Source: Dicaeum eximium
Lineage: Eukaryota; Chordata; Aves; Passeriformes; Dicaeidae
Assembly: GCA_013396995.1 (NCBI GenBank)
Contig: VWZP01007456.1
Location: 1,823,231-1,887,230, forward strand
DNA length: 64,000 nt
Reading direction: 5' to 3'
How positions within the stretch are numbered: the first letter of the stretch is position 1; every line of letters starts with the position of its first letter. The notes below the pieces were generated by a model that saw nothing but the letters and a program-made list of their open reading frames with translations, had not been told where the DNA came from and did no database searches. Position numbers and translations under genes: made by a program. This document shows, in pieces, positions 13,401 through 23,897 of this stretch.

Positions 13401-14323
13401 AATTGTATAAATATTATAACTGAAATGTTATATAATTTGTAGTACATTTTGTTTTCATTTGCATCTAGACATCTTGCAGGTGTTCTGCTAAGGGAATGGT
13501 ACTATAAAACATTCACAGATGGGGATGGCTACACAGATTATGTGATTTAAAACACATCAAAGACAACAATACAATTACACTGCTTTGTCCTTTCACCTAT
13601 TAATGTCATGTCTTCTCTTGGAGATTACTCATTGGGAAGCTACCAACCTTCATATAAGGAAAGTTAAAAAGGGCTCCATAATTCCTTAAAAATATTCTTA
13701 GGAGGCTTTTCTTAATTATGTTGAGTAAGGTCAGGCAAACTCAGAAAATCACTGTGAGGAAGTCTTGTACATTTTGGAGGTTTTGTGGGCAACACATGGA
13801 TTTGTGCCAAAGGATGTTGGGAGTTTTGGACTCAAACGAATAGCAGCTTAGGAAACAGACTTGGTACTATATGATATACCTATCAGGTGAGTCCTGTGCC
13901 TTCCTGACTATTCCTGCAGTCACCTGAGCTGTCACCTAACTGGGAGCCATATTCTCACAAGATCCACGTGATCCCTCCCTCCTCTTCCTGCCTTTCTCCC
14001 AACTGCTTGCAGCTAACTTCCTGTCTTCCCCCACAACAAACTCTGTAAAGAAGAAAAAGCATGAAAACTGACAAAAGGGGTTCAGAAACAATGAAAAATT
14101 GCAAATGTCAGCACTCAAGTGAGGAAACTGCATCACAGATCTCTGAGAGGATGGAGGCAACCAAAACCGAAGACAATTAACTGTAAGCTCTTAAAATGGT
14201 GACAGCACTTCCTCGAGAATAAATGAGCTTATTTACAATATAACCAGTGAAGCTACAGTATTTAACAGTGATTCCCTGCACTGCCATGGATATTAACATA
14301 GCATAAGATCTTTTGGCACATCA

Positions 14324-14545
14324 GCTAAATTGCAGTACCTAACCAGGTATTATTTCAGACTATATGCAGCAAATGCAAAGAAAATTACTTACTACGCTCC
14401 ACAGTCAAAGAAAGATTATGCAAAAATGTCAACATTTCCAGCAGCAAGGAGAGCACACAGAATCCATTACAGACCGGCTCAGGCGTCTACTATACATCAG
14501 CTGATGTGTGGTAATCTGCTAAACTGCAGTACCCCAACCAGGCAT
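14324..14545 (+). repeat. Pair of imperfect 25-bp direct repeats, about 195 bp apart
   Basis: GCTAAATTGCAGTACCTAAC (then cagg) at 14324 and GCTAAACTGCAGTACCCCAA (then ccagg) at 14518 differ by a substitution and one small indel region. A perfect 14-bp palindrome, ACATCAGCTGATGT, lies at 14494-14507 beside the second copy, and acatcagct words precede the first copy as well. The origin is unknown. Confidence 0.7.
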
Positions 14546-15271
14546 GTAAGGGTTCACCTACAAATAAGGGTGAACAGTCCAGATGGAAGGTCTTGAGGAG
14601 AAAGAGGATGTGAAAGGTTATCCTTCTGTTTCTATGGTCAAATATCCTATGTATCACATTGTTTGAAGTGAGACACAGATTATTATTAATAACATTAGTA
14701 ATAACATTTGAAACCTGTCAGAGGTTTTGTGTATTTTTAAGAAGATGTTAATTTACCTTAAAATTAAATAGTCAGAGTCAAGGCTGCTACTACTAAAATT
14801 CCCCTGTCCACATCAGACTTTTGATTCAGAGCTGGAGTGAGACTTTGAAGCACAACTCTCTTCTTTACTGACTACTGATTCCAGAGCAGTTCTGCTGCAT
14901 AAAAACCAGACTTCTTTGAGAAGACAGAAACCTGGAAGCTCCTCTACTAAGTCACTATACAGATGGGGACATTTCAGACTTGGGCATAAGTGACACAGTC
15001 ACACATTTACTCAGTATCCAGTACTCCTGAACCACCCACTATGTTCCCAAAACCTTCCAGGAAATTCCACATTATAAGCCATTGAGTTATATCCAATGTC
15101 AGCCACAAAATCGTCTGTGGGATGCTCTATCCTGTTCTCCCACCATCCACTGAGGCTAACATCACAGACTGGTCCTCAGTATTTCAGTCAAGATGGAAAG
15201 GCTTTTTGGCAGCACTGGAAGGAATTGTCAACACTGGCGTCAAATTGGTAACATGAGGTCTTGATGTAAGG

Positions 15272-15440
15272 TCAGAGAATCATGGGAGTGTCCTGAGTTG
15301 GAAGAGACATTCAAAGATTATGGATACCAAATCCCTGCTCCTCACAGGACTACCTAAAACCAAACCAAACCACAGAGAGCATCATCTAAACACTCCTTGA
15401 CCTCTGACAGGCAACAAAATACACACTGCCCTTTCACCCT
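15272..15440 (-). mobile_element. CR1 LINE 3' fragment (antisense)
   Basis: The segment reads AGAGAATCATGGGAGTGTCC, then TGAGTTGGAAGAGACATTCA, a CACAGGAC block, and AAACACTCCTTGACCTCTGA followed by CAGG. This is the reverse complement of a CR1 3' region of the type with AATCATGGAATGTCCTGAGTTGGAAGGGACC-like termini that is common in birds. It is diverged and short, with no coding content. It is on the same strand as PTPRM. Confidence 0.75.
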
Positions 15441-17085
15441 GTGAGATGTATGACTGAACCAAGCTTGGACTTTGTGACCAGAATATAGAGCAGCCTTATG
15501 CTCCAGAGAGTCAGGCAGCACACGGCTTCTCCCACAGAGCTGAAGAGAACCTCAGCTCTGCCAATATGCCTGCCCTTCTCAGAAAGGTCTAATCGAGCCT
15601 CCAGACCATTATAGAAGATCCACATCATGAAGTTTGCTGAGATGTCTGTAAGCTTACCCTGAATACTCTCCAGGAAGCCCTGACAACGTAGTTTCAGCAA
15701 TTCCTAGGACTCTTGGGTAGAACACTGCATGCAAATTCAGACCCAGTGAATACCTGCTATCCGACCTAGGAACACACTATGGGTCTGCAAGTATTGCATC
15801 CACTGCCAGGCACCCCACATTCCAAGAATAAAATGTTCCTGGCCCTCCAAATTAATCTTTTTGAGTAAGACTTTCTGTTTCATTGTGAGTGAAACAATCA
15901 TAAGGGAAAGACTCCAGAAAGTTCTTCAATTTTTTTCTTTTTTTCCTTAAAAGAAAAAGGGTACAAAAAGGACAGATTGAGTTCACTTGAGATATCCTCA
16001 CAGATCAGATGCTGCAGCCACAGAAAGGAGTACACAGCAGCCTCCCAGAGCACCTGCAGTGGACATTGCCAAACTCATCATTAAAACAGAATGGAGCAAC
16101 AAATACCTGGTTACCTGAAGCAGCAAATGCAGGAACTGCAACAAGACTCTGCCACATGTGACACTAGTAACTGGGGCACTGCTGTAGGAATTAGGGTGTC
16201 CCACTCTGGAACTGTATGGTGCAAGAGCAACACTGTACCTCCTAGGGAGCTCTACAGTCAAGTAACATCTTTGGGATGGCTTCTCTTCAGAAAGCTTCAA
16301 ACCATAAATATGGTGACAATATTCAGTACAGGCAAACAAATAAAATACAATTCAAACTCTGGAGGAGCCCAGTAACACCTTTATGCTTCTGGTCTGTTCT
16401 TATTAAACTAAGTTACTTGTTTGTGGAGACAATTTTCACAGGAAGAGGGAGGAAAAACACTGAACTACTACAGAACAGTAAGTAACTGTATAATCTAAAC
16501 CTTCCTACAGAAAAGCAGCACCCTAAGGGACTGTCAAGTGAAATTCCCCCTGAATCTTTAGGATGCACTCAAAATCCCATTCCTATGGCAGCTACCATTA
16601 TGTTTACTACTGGACAAATGGATATTGCATTCAGAGTTAAGACTTGAACTGAGGATTCAGAGGACTCTGCTGGTTCTAAAGCAACAAGTACTGCTGATCT
16701 AAATCAAACTTGAAGACTGTACTGTAATAAAATCTATTGGCATTCAATTCCAGCATCCCTATTGAACTGAAGAAACGACTGAATTTACTGCAGAGGAACA
16801 GAGTTAATTGACTGAAATCAATGGCAAAATTCCTATTTTTTTTCAGCATAATTAGTTCATCTACATTTACAGCATGTGTGCATTTCACACACTTCTATAA
16901 ATATATGTAAACATATAAACACAGCCATATGTATGTAAAAACAAACATTTAGCATCATGTACAAAAATGTGATAAAGATGATGATCAACTAGAAATACTG
17001 AAAGTAATTTTGATTTAAAGTTAAAATGATGATTAAGAACGATGGCTATTATGAGAAACAAAATTTCATAAAAAATAAGACATAC

Positions 17086-17351
17086 CTGATAAAAATTGGG
17101 CCAGAAAGTACTAATTGCCAGTTCTGCTCTGTTCCAAGTGGCAGTGATAGATGTGTTCCAGACTGGGTTACCAATAGGACCATCATTAACCTTCACATAT
17201 ACATTCAAAATGCCAGGGCTAGCTCCACTCTTGCTTGAAACATAATAGTGAAAATCAATACAATGTGTATCATTTTCTTTCAGATGGGGCATCAGGAGGT
17301 GAGCTTTCTGTCCTGCAAATCTTCCAGATGTATTCACCAACATGAAAGAAC
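17086..17351 (-). CDS. PTPRM: PTPRM exon 3: core of the MAM domain
   Basis: This coding exon is 266 nt, with acceptor tttgtttttgcag and donor CAG|gtatgt. It joins exon 2 in frame (G + GT gives Gly) to give GSFMLVNTSGR, followed by 88 codons in all, and ends in phase 0 at FYQ. Visible MAM hallmarks are KENDTHCIDFHYYV, ILNVYVKVNDGP, NPVWN and the conserved end WNRAELAISTFWPNFYQ. The WNRAEL and WPNFYQ forms fit PTPRM better than PTPRT (WVKAEL, WPHFYQ). Three N-glycosylation sequons are seen: NTS in VNTSGR, NDT in ENDTHC, and NTS after VW. The Cys of THCIDF is one of the four MAM cysteines. Between VWN and TWNRA the exon is two residues shorter than the mammalian PTPRM sequence I recall, which would account for 266 nt instead of about 272. 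The open frame continues past the donor only by chance. Confidence 0.93.
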
Positions 17352-17689
17352 CTGCAAAAACAAAGTGACTGATTCAATTTCTTCCTTGTTTTTCTCTTCT
17401 TAATATCGTAATATCTGTAACTAAAGAATAATTAAAAATTATAATAGTAATTCAACCATTTTTCTTTGCTTCTACTAACATAAGAGTAATTTGTATTTGG
17501 TAGGTATTTAATCTCAAATTTCTTTTTGCAGAATCTCAAAATTCTTTTGTAATGCTAGTAAATATTACAGTCCTTATTCTACAGGTGGGGAAGGAAGGAG
17601 ACAAAAAGCCCCAAACGCTGAAGCGACCTGCACTGCAGTAAACCCAGAGATGGTAGTACAGAATCAACTGCAGGTCTCAGCTATCTGAG

Positions 17690-18414
17690 TGCTTCTCCAT
17701 GCACGGCCTCTGCTGGCTTTGCCTGGCAGGGCTGTGGTACTGGGGGAACTACAGGAGTGGCTTCTTGTGGGAAGCTTCCCCACATGTCCTACGGAGCCAG
17801 GGCCAGTCAGCTCCAAGACAACCAGCCCCACTGCTGGCCAAAGCCAAGCCCATCAGGGATGGTGGTACAGCCTTTGGGATAACGTAACCAGAAAGGTGGG
17901 AAAAAAAGAAAACTTCAGAATTGTAGCTGAAGACAGGACTGAGAATATGTGAGAGACACAGCCCTGCAGACAGCAAGGTCAGTGCAGAAGGAGGGGGAGG
18001 AGGTGCTCCAGGCACTGGAGCTGAGATTCCCCATGGATGGAGTAGTGATCCATCTGCAGCAGCCTGTGGAGGGCCCCACACCAGATCAAGCAGATGGCCA
18101 AAGGAGGCTGTGACTTTGTGGGAAGTCCACACTGGAGCAGGTTCACTGGCAGGACTCCTGACCTGGTGTGGGACCCACACTGCATCAATCTGTGCCTGCA
18201 GGACTGCATCCTGTGGGAAGGGACCCCACGCCAGAGCAGGAGAAGACGGAGTCCTGCTCTTGATGAGGAAGGAGTGGCAGGGACCAGGGGCGATGAACTG
18301 ATCCATTTCCTGCCCCTCCGTGCTGCTGGGAGGGAGGAGAGAGGGAAAATTCAGGAGTGGAGACCAGGATGAAGGAGAGCGCACTTGGTGTCCAGCCAGC
18401 ATCAATCCACCACA
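17690..18414 (+). mobile_element. Solo LTR of an avian endogenous retrovirus family (plus)
   Basis: A GC-rich block stands out from the AT-rich intron. It contains GGGGGAACTACAGGAGTGGC, GAAGCTTCCCCACATGTCCT, CCAAAGCCAAGCCCATCAGG, GAGAATATGTGAGAGACACA, GCCCTGCAGACAGCAAGGTC and AGTGCAGAAGGAGGGGGAGG. Repeated CACACTGGAGCAGG-like units follow, and then the terminal GTGTCCAGCCAGCATCAATC and CACCACA. I recognise this as an avian LTR ending in CA; the exact family name is not certain. No gag, pol or env sequence flanks it, so it is a solo LTR. The part before the terminal block looks internally deleted relative to copies I recall. It is antisense to PTPRM, about 0.3 kb from exon 3. The 5' boundary is approximate. 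Confidence 0.75.
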
Positions 18415-18628
18415 AGAGTTGCAATGAAATTTAAGAGAAATATTTTATGTGTTCAGATGGTTGGATGCAGTATGTGGTGCAGACAGAGTCTAAAAGGTTC
18501 TCAGTTCCTTAGCTTTCCTCTAGCTAATCACAAGGTACCTACTTGACTAAGTGTGACAATTGTCTCCTGTCCTCAAAAGGTGACAAAAGAATGAACAAAT
18601 ACAAATAAACCAGTAAGCTTTACAGGTT

Positions 18629-18660
18629 TAAAAAAAAAAAAAAGAAAAAAGAAAAAAAAA
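18629..18660 (+). repeat. A-rich tract
   Basis: A14, then G, A6, G, A9, G: an interrupted poly(A) run 215 bp beyond the plus-strand LTR. It looks like low-complexity sequence and has no link to the LTR that I can show. Confidence 0.85.
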
Positions 18661-19616
18661 GATGGGGTTGAATTTTATATTATGGTCACAACTTAAAACA
18701 GCAAATGACAAGAAATGTAGAAGTATTCAAATAAAGTTACATAATAAAGTTACATTCAAACAACTCTCACATGAGCAGCTAGTCAATTTATACTCTATTT
18801 TTAGTGCCTATTGATGTGTTTAATTGAAATGTACTTTCAAAATAATTATACCACAGAACTAAGGAATCTGAAAGACTGTACGGCGTTAGAAAAATACAAC
18901 ATGATTTCTGAGACATTCATATTTCTGGGTTGAACAAATGAACACAAGAAAAGGAAAGAATTCTATTAACAGATAACCTATGGTATCATAGAACGAAATA
19001 AAATTCAATATCTACTTTGGAATTAAAACATGTCAATAAAATGCATGAGATAATTTAAACTCTGCATTTTTCATAAGACCAGAAATGGATATGTTATAGT
19101 TCCCTGCTAAAAATGCACAGCTAAGTGTTCTTAGAAAAATATAAGCACACACACACTTGTCACATAGTTATTAGAAACCAAGTTTTAATTTTTTTTTCTT
19201 TTTCTTACTTTGATGGGTGACAATACTTTCTAATGAGATGCCAAGTCATTTCATGAAATGGAATGTTGGAGAACCTTTGTCCAGACTGTATTTTTATGTT
19301 AAATAGGTTTAAGTATGCAATAATAGTAGTTTTGCAGTTGAATTTAAATTATTTATCAAGAATAATTTCCTTTCTAGACAAGTTCATAAAATTGACAAAA
19401 ATGGAACTTACTTTTAATACAAAGGAGTATAAATATTTAATTTCCTAAAAGGCGTTATTCTATATTTAACTCACAGTTTGTTTGTTACTATAATATACTG
19501 GGAAAAATCCTTATTCATTGGTAACATAAACAGAAGTCACCCAATATGCTTTTTTTCTCTTAAAACAGGCAGGAAGCAAACTAATATTCCTTCCATCAAT
19601 TAGTACATTCTCTGCC

Positions 19617-19636
19617 ATTAATTAATTAATTAATAT
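19617..19636. repeat. (TTAA)n microsatellite
   Basis: Four to five consecutive ATTA/TTAA units between tgcc and atatttt. It is self-complementary and AT-only. Confidence 0.8.
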
Positions 19637-22099
19637 TTTAAATATAAACCCCTTAAAATAGGTATAATTTGCTAAGTTATAAGAGCAATACTTAAAGCAT
19701 TCATGAATTCACTAAAATTAACTGGCAAGATTTTTTACATGGAAACTATCAATCCAACAAACATACAACAAAAATTCCCACAGCATACTTTCTGACAGTG
19801 GATCAGTTCTCCAGAACAGCTTCTCATATACTGGGGCACGTAAGAAATGCATATAAAGAATAATTGAAAATATACACTGGTATATCTACAAAGAAACAGT
19901 TATCTGCCAGAATTGAAGGATTCCACAAGAAAACATGTAAAATTATAATCAACTAAGTACTCATTCCTAAGAAGAAATATCAAGTGCATGTCTTACTATA
20001 AATACACTCATTTTATCACACTTATTTAATTTCTCTAAATGCACTTCCATGTTTAAACACATGGATGATGATAATTTCCTCAGCCAAAAAGTTTAAATGG
20101 GATTTACTTGGGTTTAGTCTTCAGAGCTATGTTCAGGCATTACATGCAATGCAGTAAAACCTAATGGTGCTCATCATTCATTAAATTCAGGCTTCTTAAG
20201 CCCACAACCCCACTGAATTATGTGTAGCTAAGGAGTTTAAATCAACAAAGCACTGACTTTCCTGAAGTCACTGTTGCTGTTTGCAATTCCTCACTGAAAA
20301 ATGGTTCAGCAGTAATTCAACAGGTATTTGGTTTGTGTGAATATTAATTCTAAAAAGACGCAATACTTGAAAAAAGAAAATATGGACTTGTTCCAGAGTG
20401 AATGGGCAATTCAATATCTTGCTAATTCTCTTTAGCGTAAATGGACATTTTTTCTGAAATACCGGACACAAAAAGATGGTCAAAAGACAGAGTGGCAGAA
20501 GAATTGAGAAAAAAAAAAGTTTAAAAAAGAAAATCTGGCAACTGGAAAAGCAACATAGTGTCCTACAAAACATTATGGGGATGGCATAAGAGAGATTTTC
20601 CAGTGCATGAGCAGATGAATTGTAAGCATCAAGCATGAGTACCACTTTCAGACAAGGCAAACTTGATAAAGGTGTTATTTTATTTACTGCATTACATAAA
20701 CAAACATGTATACAGTCCACCTTGGAAATATTGCAGAAAGCAGAGGATCTGAATTTAGGAACAGTCCACCCTGCACTTTAAATCCCAAAGCTTGCAAATG
20801 AAACAGGTTTTCTTACTACTTATTAATATTAAAGAAAAATACATTTTCAGGTAACATTTGAAAATTACAGGGCTGCTGTAACTTGAGAAAACTCTCAAAA
20901 CTCTCAAAGCATGGCTAGCACCACCACAATAAGCTGGAACTTCCATTCAAATGCACCACTTCCAGACATTACCCAATAGGTATGTGCACATAAACATCAG
21001 AGATGCTTGCACCCCTGAACTGGCATAATGAGGGGTCCCAAAATCCCCCAGCTCAGTCTTCCCTTCAGTGCCTCAGCTAACACCCATCAGTTCTGCTCAT
21101 TAACTTACAAACCATTACTGTCTCCAGCTGAATTTTAAGTCTTCTTTTGAGCACTATTTACTCAATTTTAACATGGTAATTTCAATCATTATTTATTACC
21201 CATCCTAAAAACATCATTAATTTCAACTTCCAAGCTGTTTATGTTCCAAATTTACAACTCCTCAAACTCTAGGAAAAAATCTATTAAAAATACACCATAA
21301 GTCCTGTGTGTTTTTTCAAAAGATCAATTCACTTTTACCCATAATGCCAGCTTTCTTTTAGCAGAACAATTAATAAGACTAATAAGCCTTATAATTCTTT
21401 CACTAAATTCAATTCTTAAAGTTCTTCCTCATCTCATATGCATAGACACATCTCCCATAACTTTGTTAGAAATTGCTTTGATCAAGCTTGAACATGAAAT
21501 CATGTATTTCTGAATCCTGTATTTTCTGCAGCCCCTTTTCCAATAGCCAGTATTAAAAAAAAAGCAAACCCTGCTTTCTGATGAATGTTGTTTGTTTTTT
21601 CCAAGCCTTTTCAATATTTATTGATTTTGACTACTCATCCTGTAATCTGTTTTTCTGTTTTCTTCATGACCACTCTACATTTTCAAACATTGTACTAACA
21701 TTTTGAAGGCTATTTCTTGTATAACTAATATTATCTCTTTGCAAAAAAACCAAGCAATGTATAGTAGGGGCATACAAAGTTCACAGGCTATTAGAGAAAA
21801 CAACTGCATGTGCATAAATTCTGAGAGAGTTGTCCCAAGTTCCAAATTCAACTTCTGAAGCAATCATTGCATTTCAAGAAAAGCAGAAATCAAAGATAAG
21901 ACTTGAGGACATGCAGACCCAGACCCAAGGAGAGTTTTAAAACACAAAGCAGCTTTCCAGCAGCATCTCCCCAGGTCTGGAACAGGCAAATTCTGGTTGA
22001 GAATTCTAAAGCAGGGAGTAGGTATACATTTAAAACATTTAACTAAAATTAATTGAAAGTAACTAAAACTAGAGGACAATCTGGATCTTTCCAGAGTCC

Positions 22100-22135
22100 T
22101 AGTACCATGGAATTGTTTAGGTTGGAAAAAGACTA
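22100..22135 (-). mobile_element. Possible tiny CR1 3' remnant
   Basis: The words CATGGAATTGTTTAGGTTGG and gaaaaagac resemble a degraded reverse-complement CR1 3' terminus (tcatagaatggtttgggttggaa). The match is short and no flanking CR1 sequence is obvious, so chance is possible. Confidence 0.4.
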
Positions 22136-23844
22136 CACTACTGTTGATAGGGAACAAAGTTAATGCTCGGTTTGTATAAAACCTTCTGAAGGGCAGGGAA
22201 AAGGGATCCCATTTGAACTGCAATTCCACTCACGAACACAACTAGAAAGTTTTCTGTTTGGTTAGTTTGTTTGTAACAGGAAACCTGACTTGCCTGAAAA
22301 AAAGGAAATACATCTACAAGGTAATTCACCTTCTGTTTGATAAAGAAAGTCAGGTGTGATGTGGACTATGAAATCTCCAAAGAATTGTGCTACTCCTCTT
22401 GTCCCTGGAGAGCCACCTTGGATGGCCTGAAGCAGTAAAGCAGTACCACCACAAGGGGAAGGTTTCCTTACCAGCCCCAGTCACTCAGAAAACCCACATC
22501 AGCCAAAGTGTACAACTGCCTGGGAGAGTTTTTCACTTTTAAAGGAATTGTGCTCCTTCTGGGTTTCAAAGAGGTAAGTCTGGTGCAGGGCAATGTTCTT
22601 TTTTAATTTCTGTCATCCCACATTTGGCCTATCATAATGTGTTCTGCAGCTTCACCAGTATCTTCTACAGCCAGTGGGAATTGTGCTACAAACTGCTAAA
22701 ACTGAGAACTGATTTCTAAAACACACTCACAATAAAAAGCTTCCCCTACAAGGTATGCAAAGTTCTCTTCAAATTTTCTCAAGAACCCTCAAGATGCAGT
22801 CAGCTCGATTTCTTTAAAGGTGACCTAATGTATTTCACCAGCTGTAACATTTTTAAACTTTCATGCTATGACTGGATTTCAAACATGCCAGAGCTTTGAA
22901 ACAGATCTGTCTGCACCTATTCTTTAAAGTGAACACACCAAAAAATACCAAAAGGGCTTGAAAGAAACGATGTTTTATCAGAACATAAACTTGAAAAGCT
23001 GTCTTCTGTCTGAAAACCCAGATTCTTTTGAGAGAGAGAGAGGTAAAAGACAGCCATTTGAAAACAAATACCTTTTCTGCCCAACTACGTCTTTGCAACA
23101 AGGGCCCTTTTCCTCCAGACCTGCTTGGCACACTAGCAATCTTCAATAGCCCTTAGAGCTTCAACAAACTCTACTTGTTCTCCTCTGGGTTAACAGAAAA
23201 ATCTTCCCTCTTCTCATCATGTCTGGCCTAGTTTTGTGTTTCTTCCCCATGACTCTAAGAAAACTTCCCAAGTGCGAGCTCTCCAGTCAGCACATCTATT
23301 TACTGCCTATCCTATTGTTCCCTGGAAAAGCTTCTCCCACGGCCAGATGCTCTCAAAAAAGAAATCCTTTTCTCCCCTTCTGAGAACTTTCCCTAAACAA
23401 AAAGCACGCCATTTACCAACTGGACTTTACCACAGCATATAACATGCATACAAAAAATTATTTTAAAAAACACCTTGAACCACTCATTGTCACACACAGA
23501 ATGACGTACGTGCATGAAGAATTTTTTGCATGTCCCTTCTGTTTTCAAGGAAATGAGATGAAGTTTCGAACGTCACAAACAGAATAGAACTTGTTCAGCA
23601 CAAAAGCTCTCTCCCTGCCTCAGAGGCTACATTCACAGATGTTTCCTTGCCTTGTTTGTTTCTAATAGGGCACAGCTCCACTGGTTGATTGTTTGGCCTG
23701 TGTACCTGCATTGAGATTGGAGGAGGTCTGCTAGACACATCTGCTAGATCTACCCTGAACAAAAGTAAGGGAAGTCAAAATACAGGATGCAGTACAGAAA
23801 TAGTAACAATCAACATTGTAACAGACAAACGGGTCTTGCTTAAA

Positions 23845-23897
23845 NNNNNNNNNNNNNNNNNNNNNNNNNNNNNNNNNNNNNNNNNNNNNNNNNNNNN
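23845..23897. other. Assembly gap (53 N)
   Basis: A run of 53 N is followed directly by A13 (23898-23910). The gap probably marks a homopolymer or simple-repeat collapse within intron 2. No coding exon is expected here. Confidence 0.99.

Larger units (their letters stand above)
6521..17085 (-). other. PTPRM: PTPRM intron 3
   Basis: A 10.6-kb intron from the exon 3 donor gtatgt at 17085 to the exon 4 acceptor at 6521 on the minus strand. It carries a nested CR1 (8555-9403), an A31 tract (10426-10456) that may end a retrosequence, an imperfect direct repeat (14324-14545) and an antisense CR1 3' fragment (15272-15440). T-rich tracts occur at 7260-7275. The remainder is unique-looking AT-rich intron with no supported gene. 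Confidence 0.75.

Noticed and set aside
17749..18405. 218-codon minus-strand open frame, the longest in the window
   Set aside because: It lies wholly inside the plus-strand LTR block, antisense to it, with Pro/Ser-rich content from GC-rich repeats and no recognisable domain.
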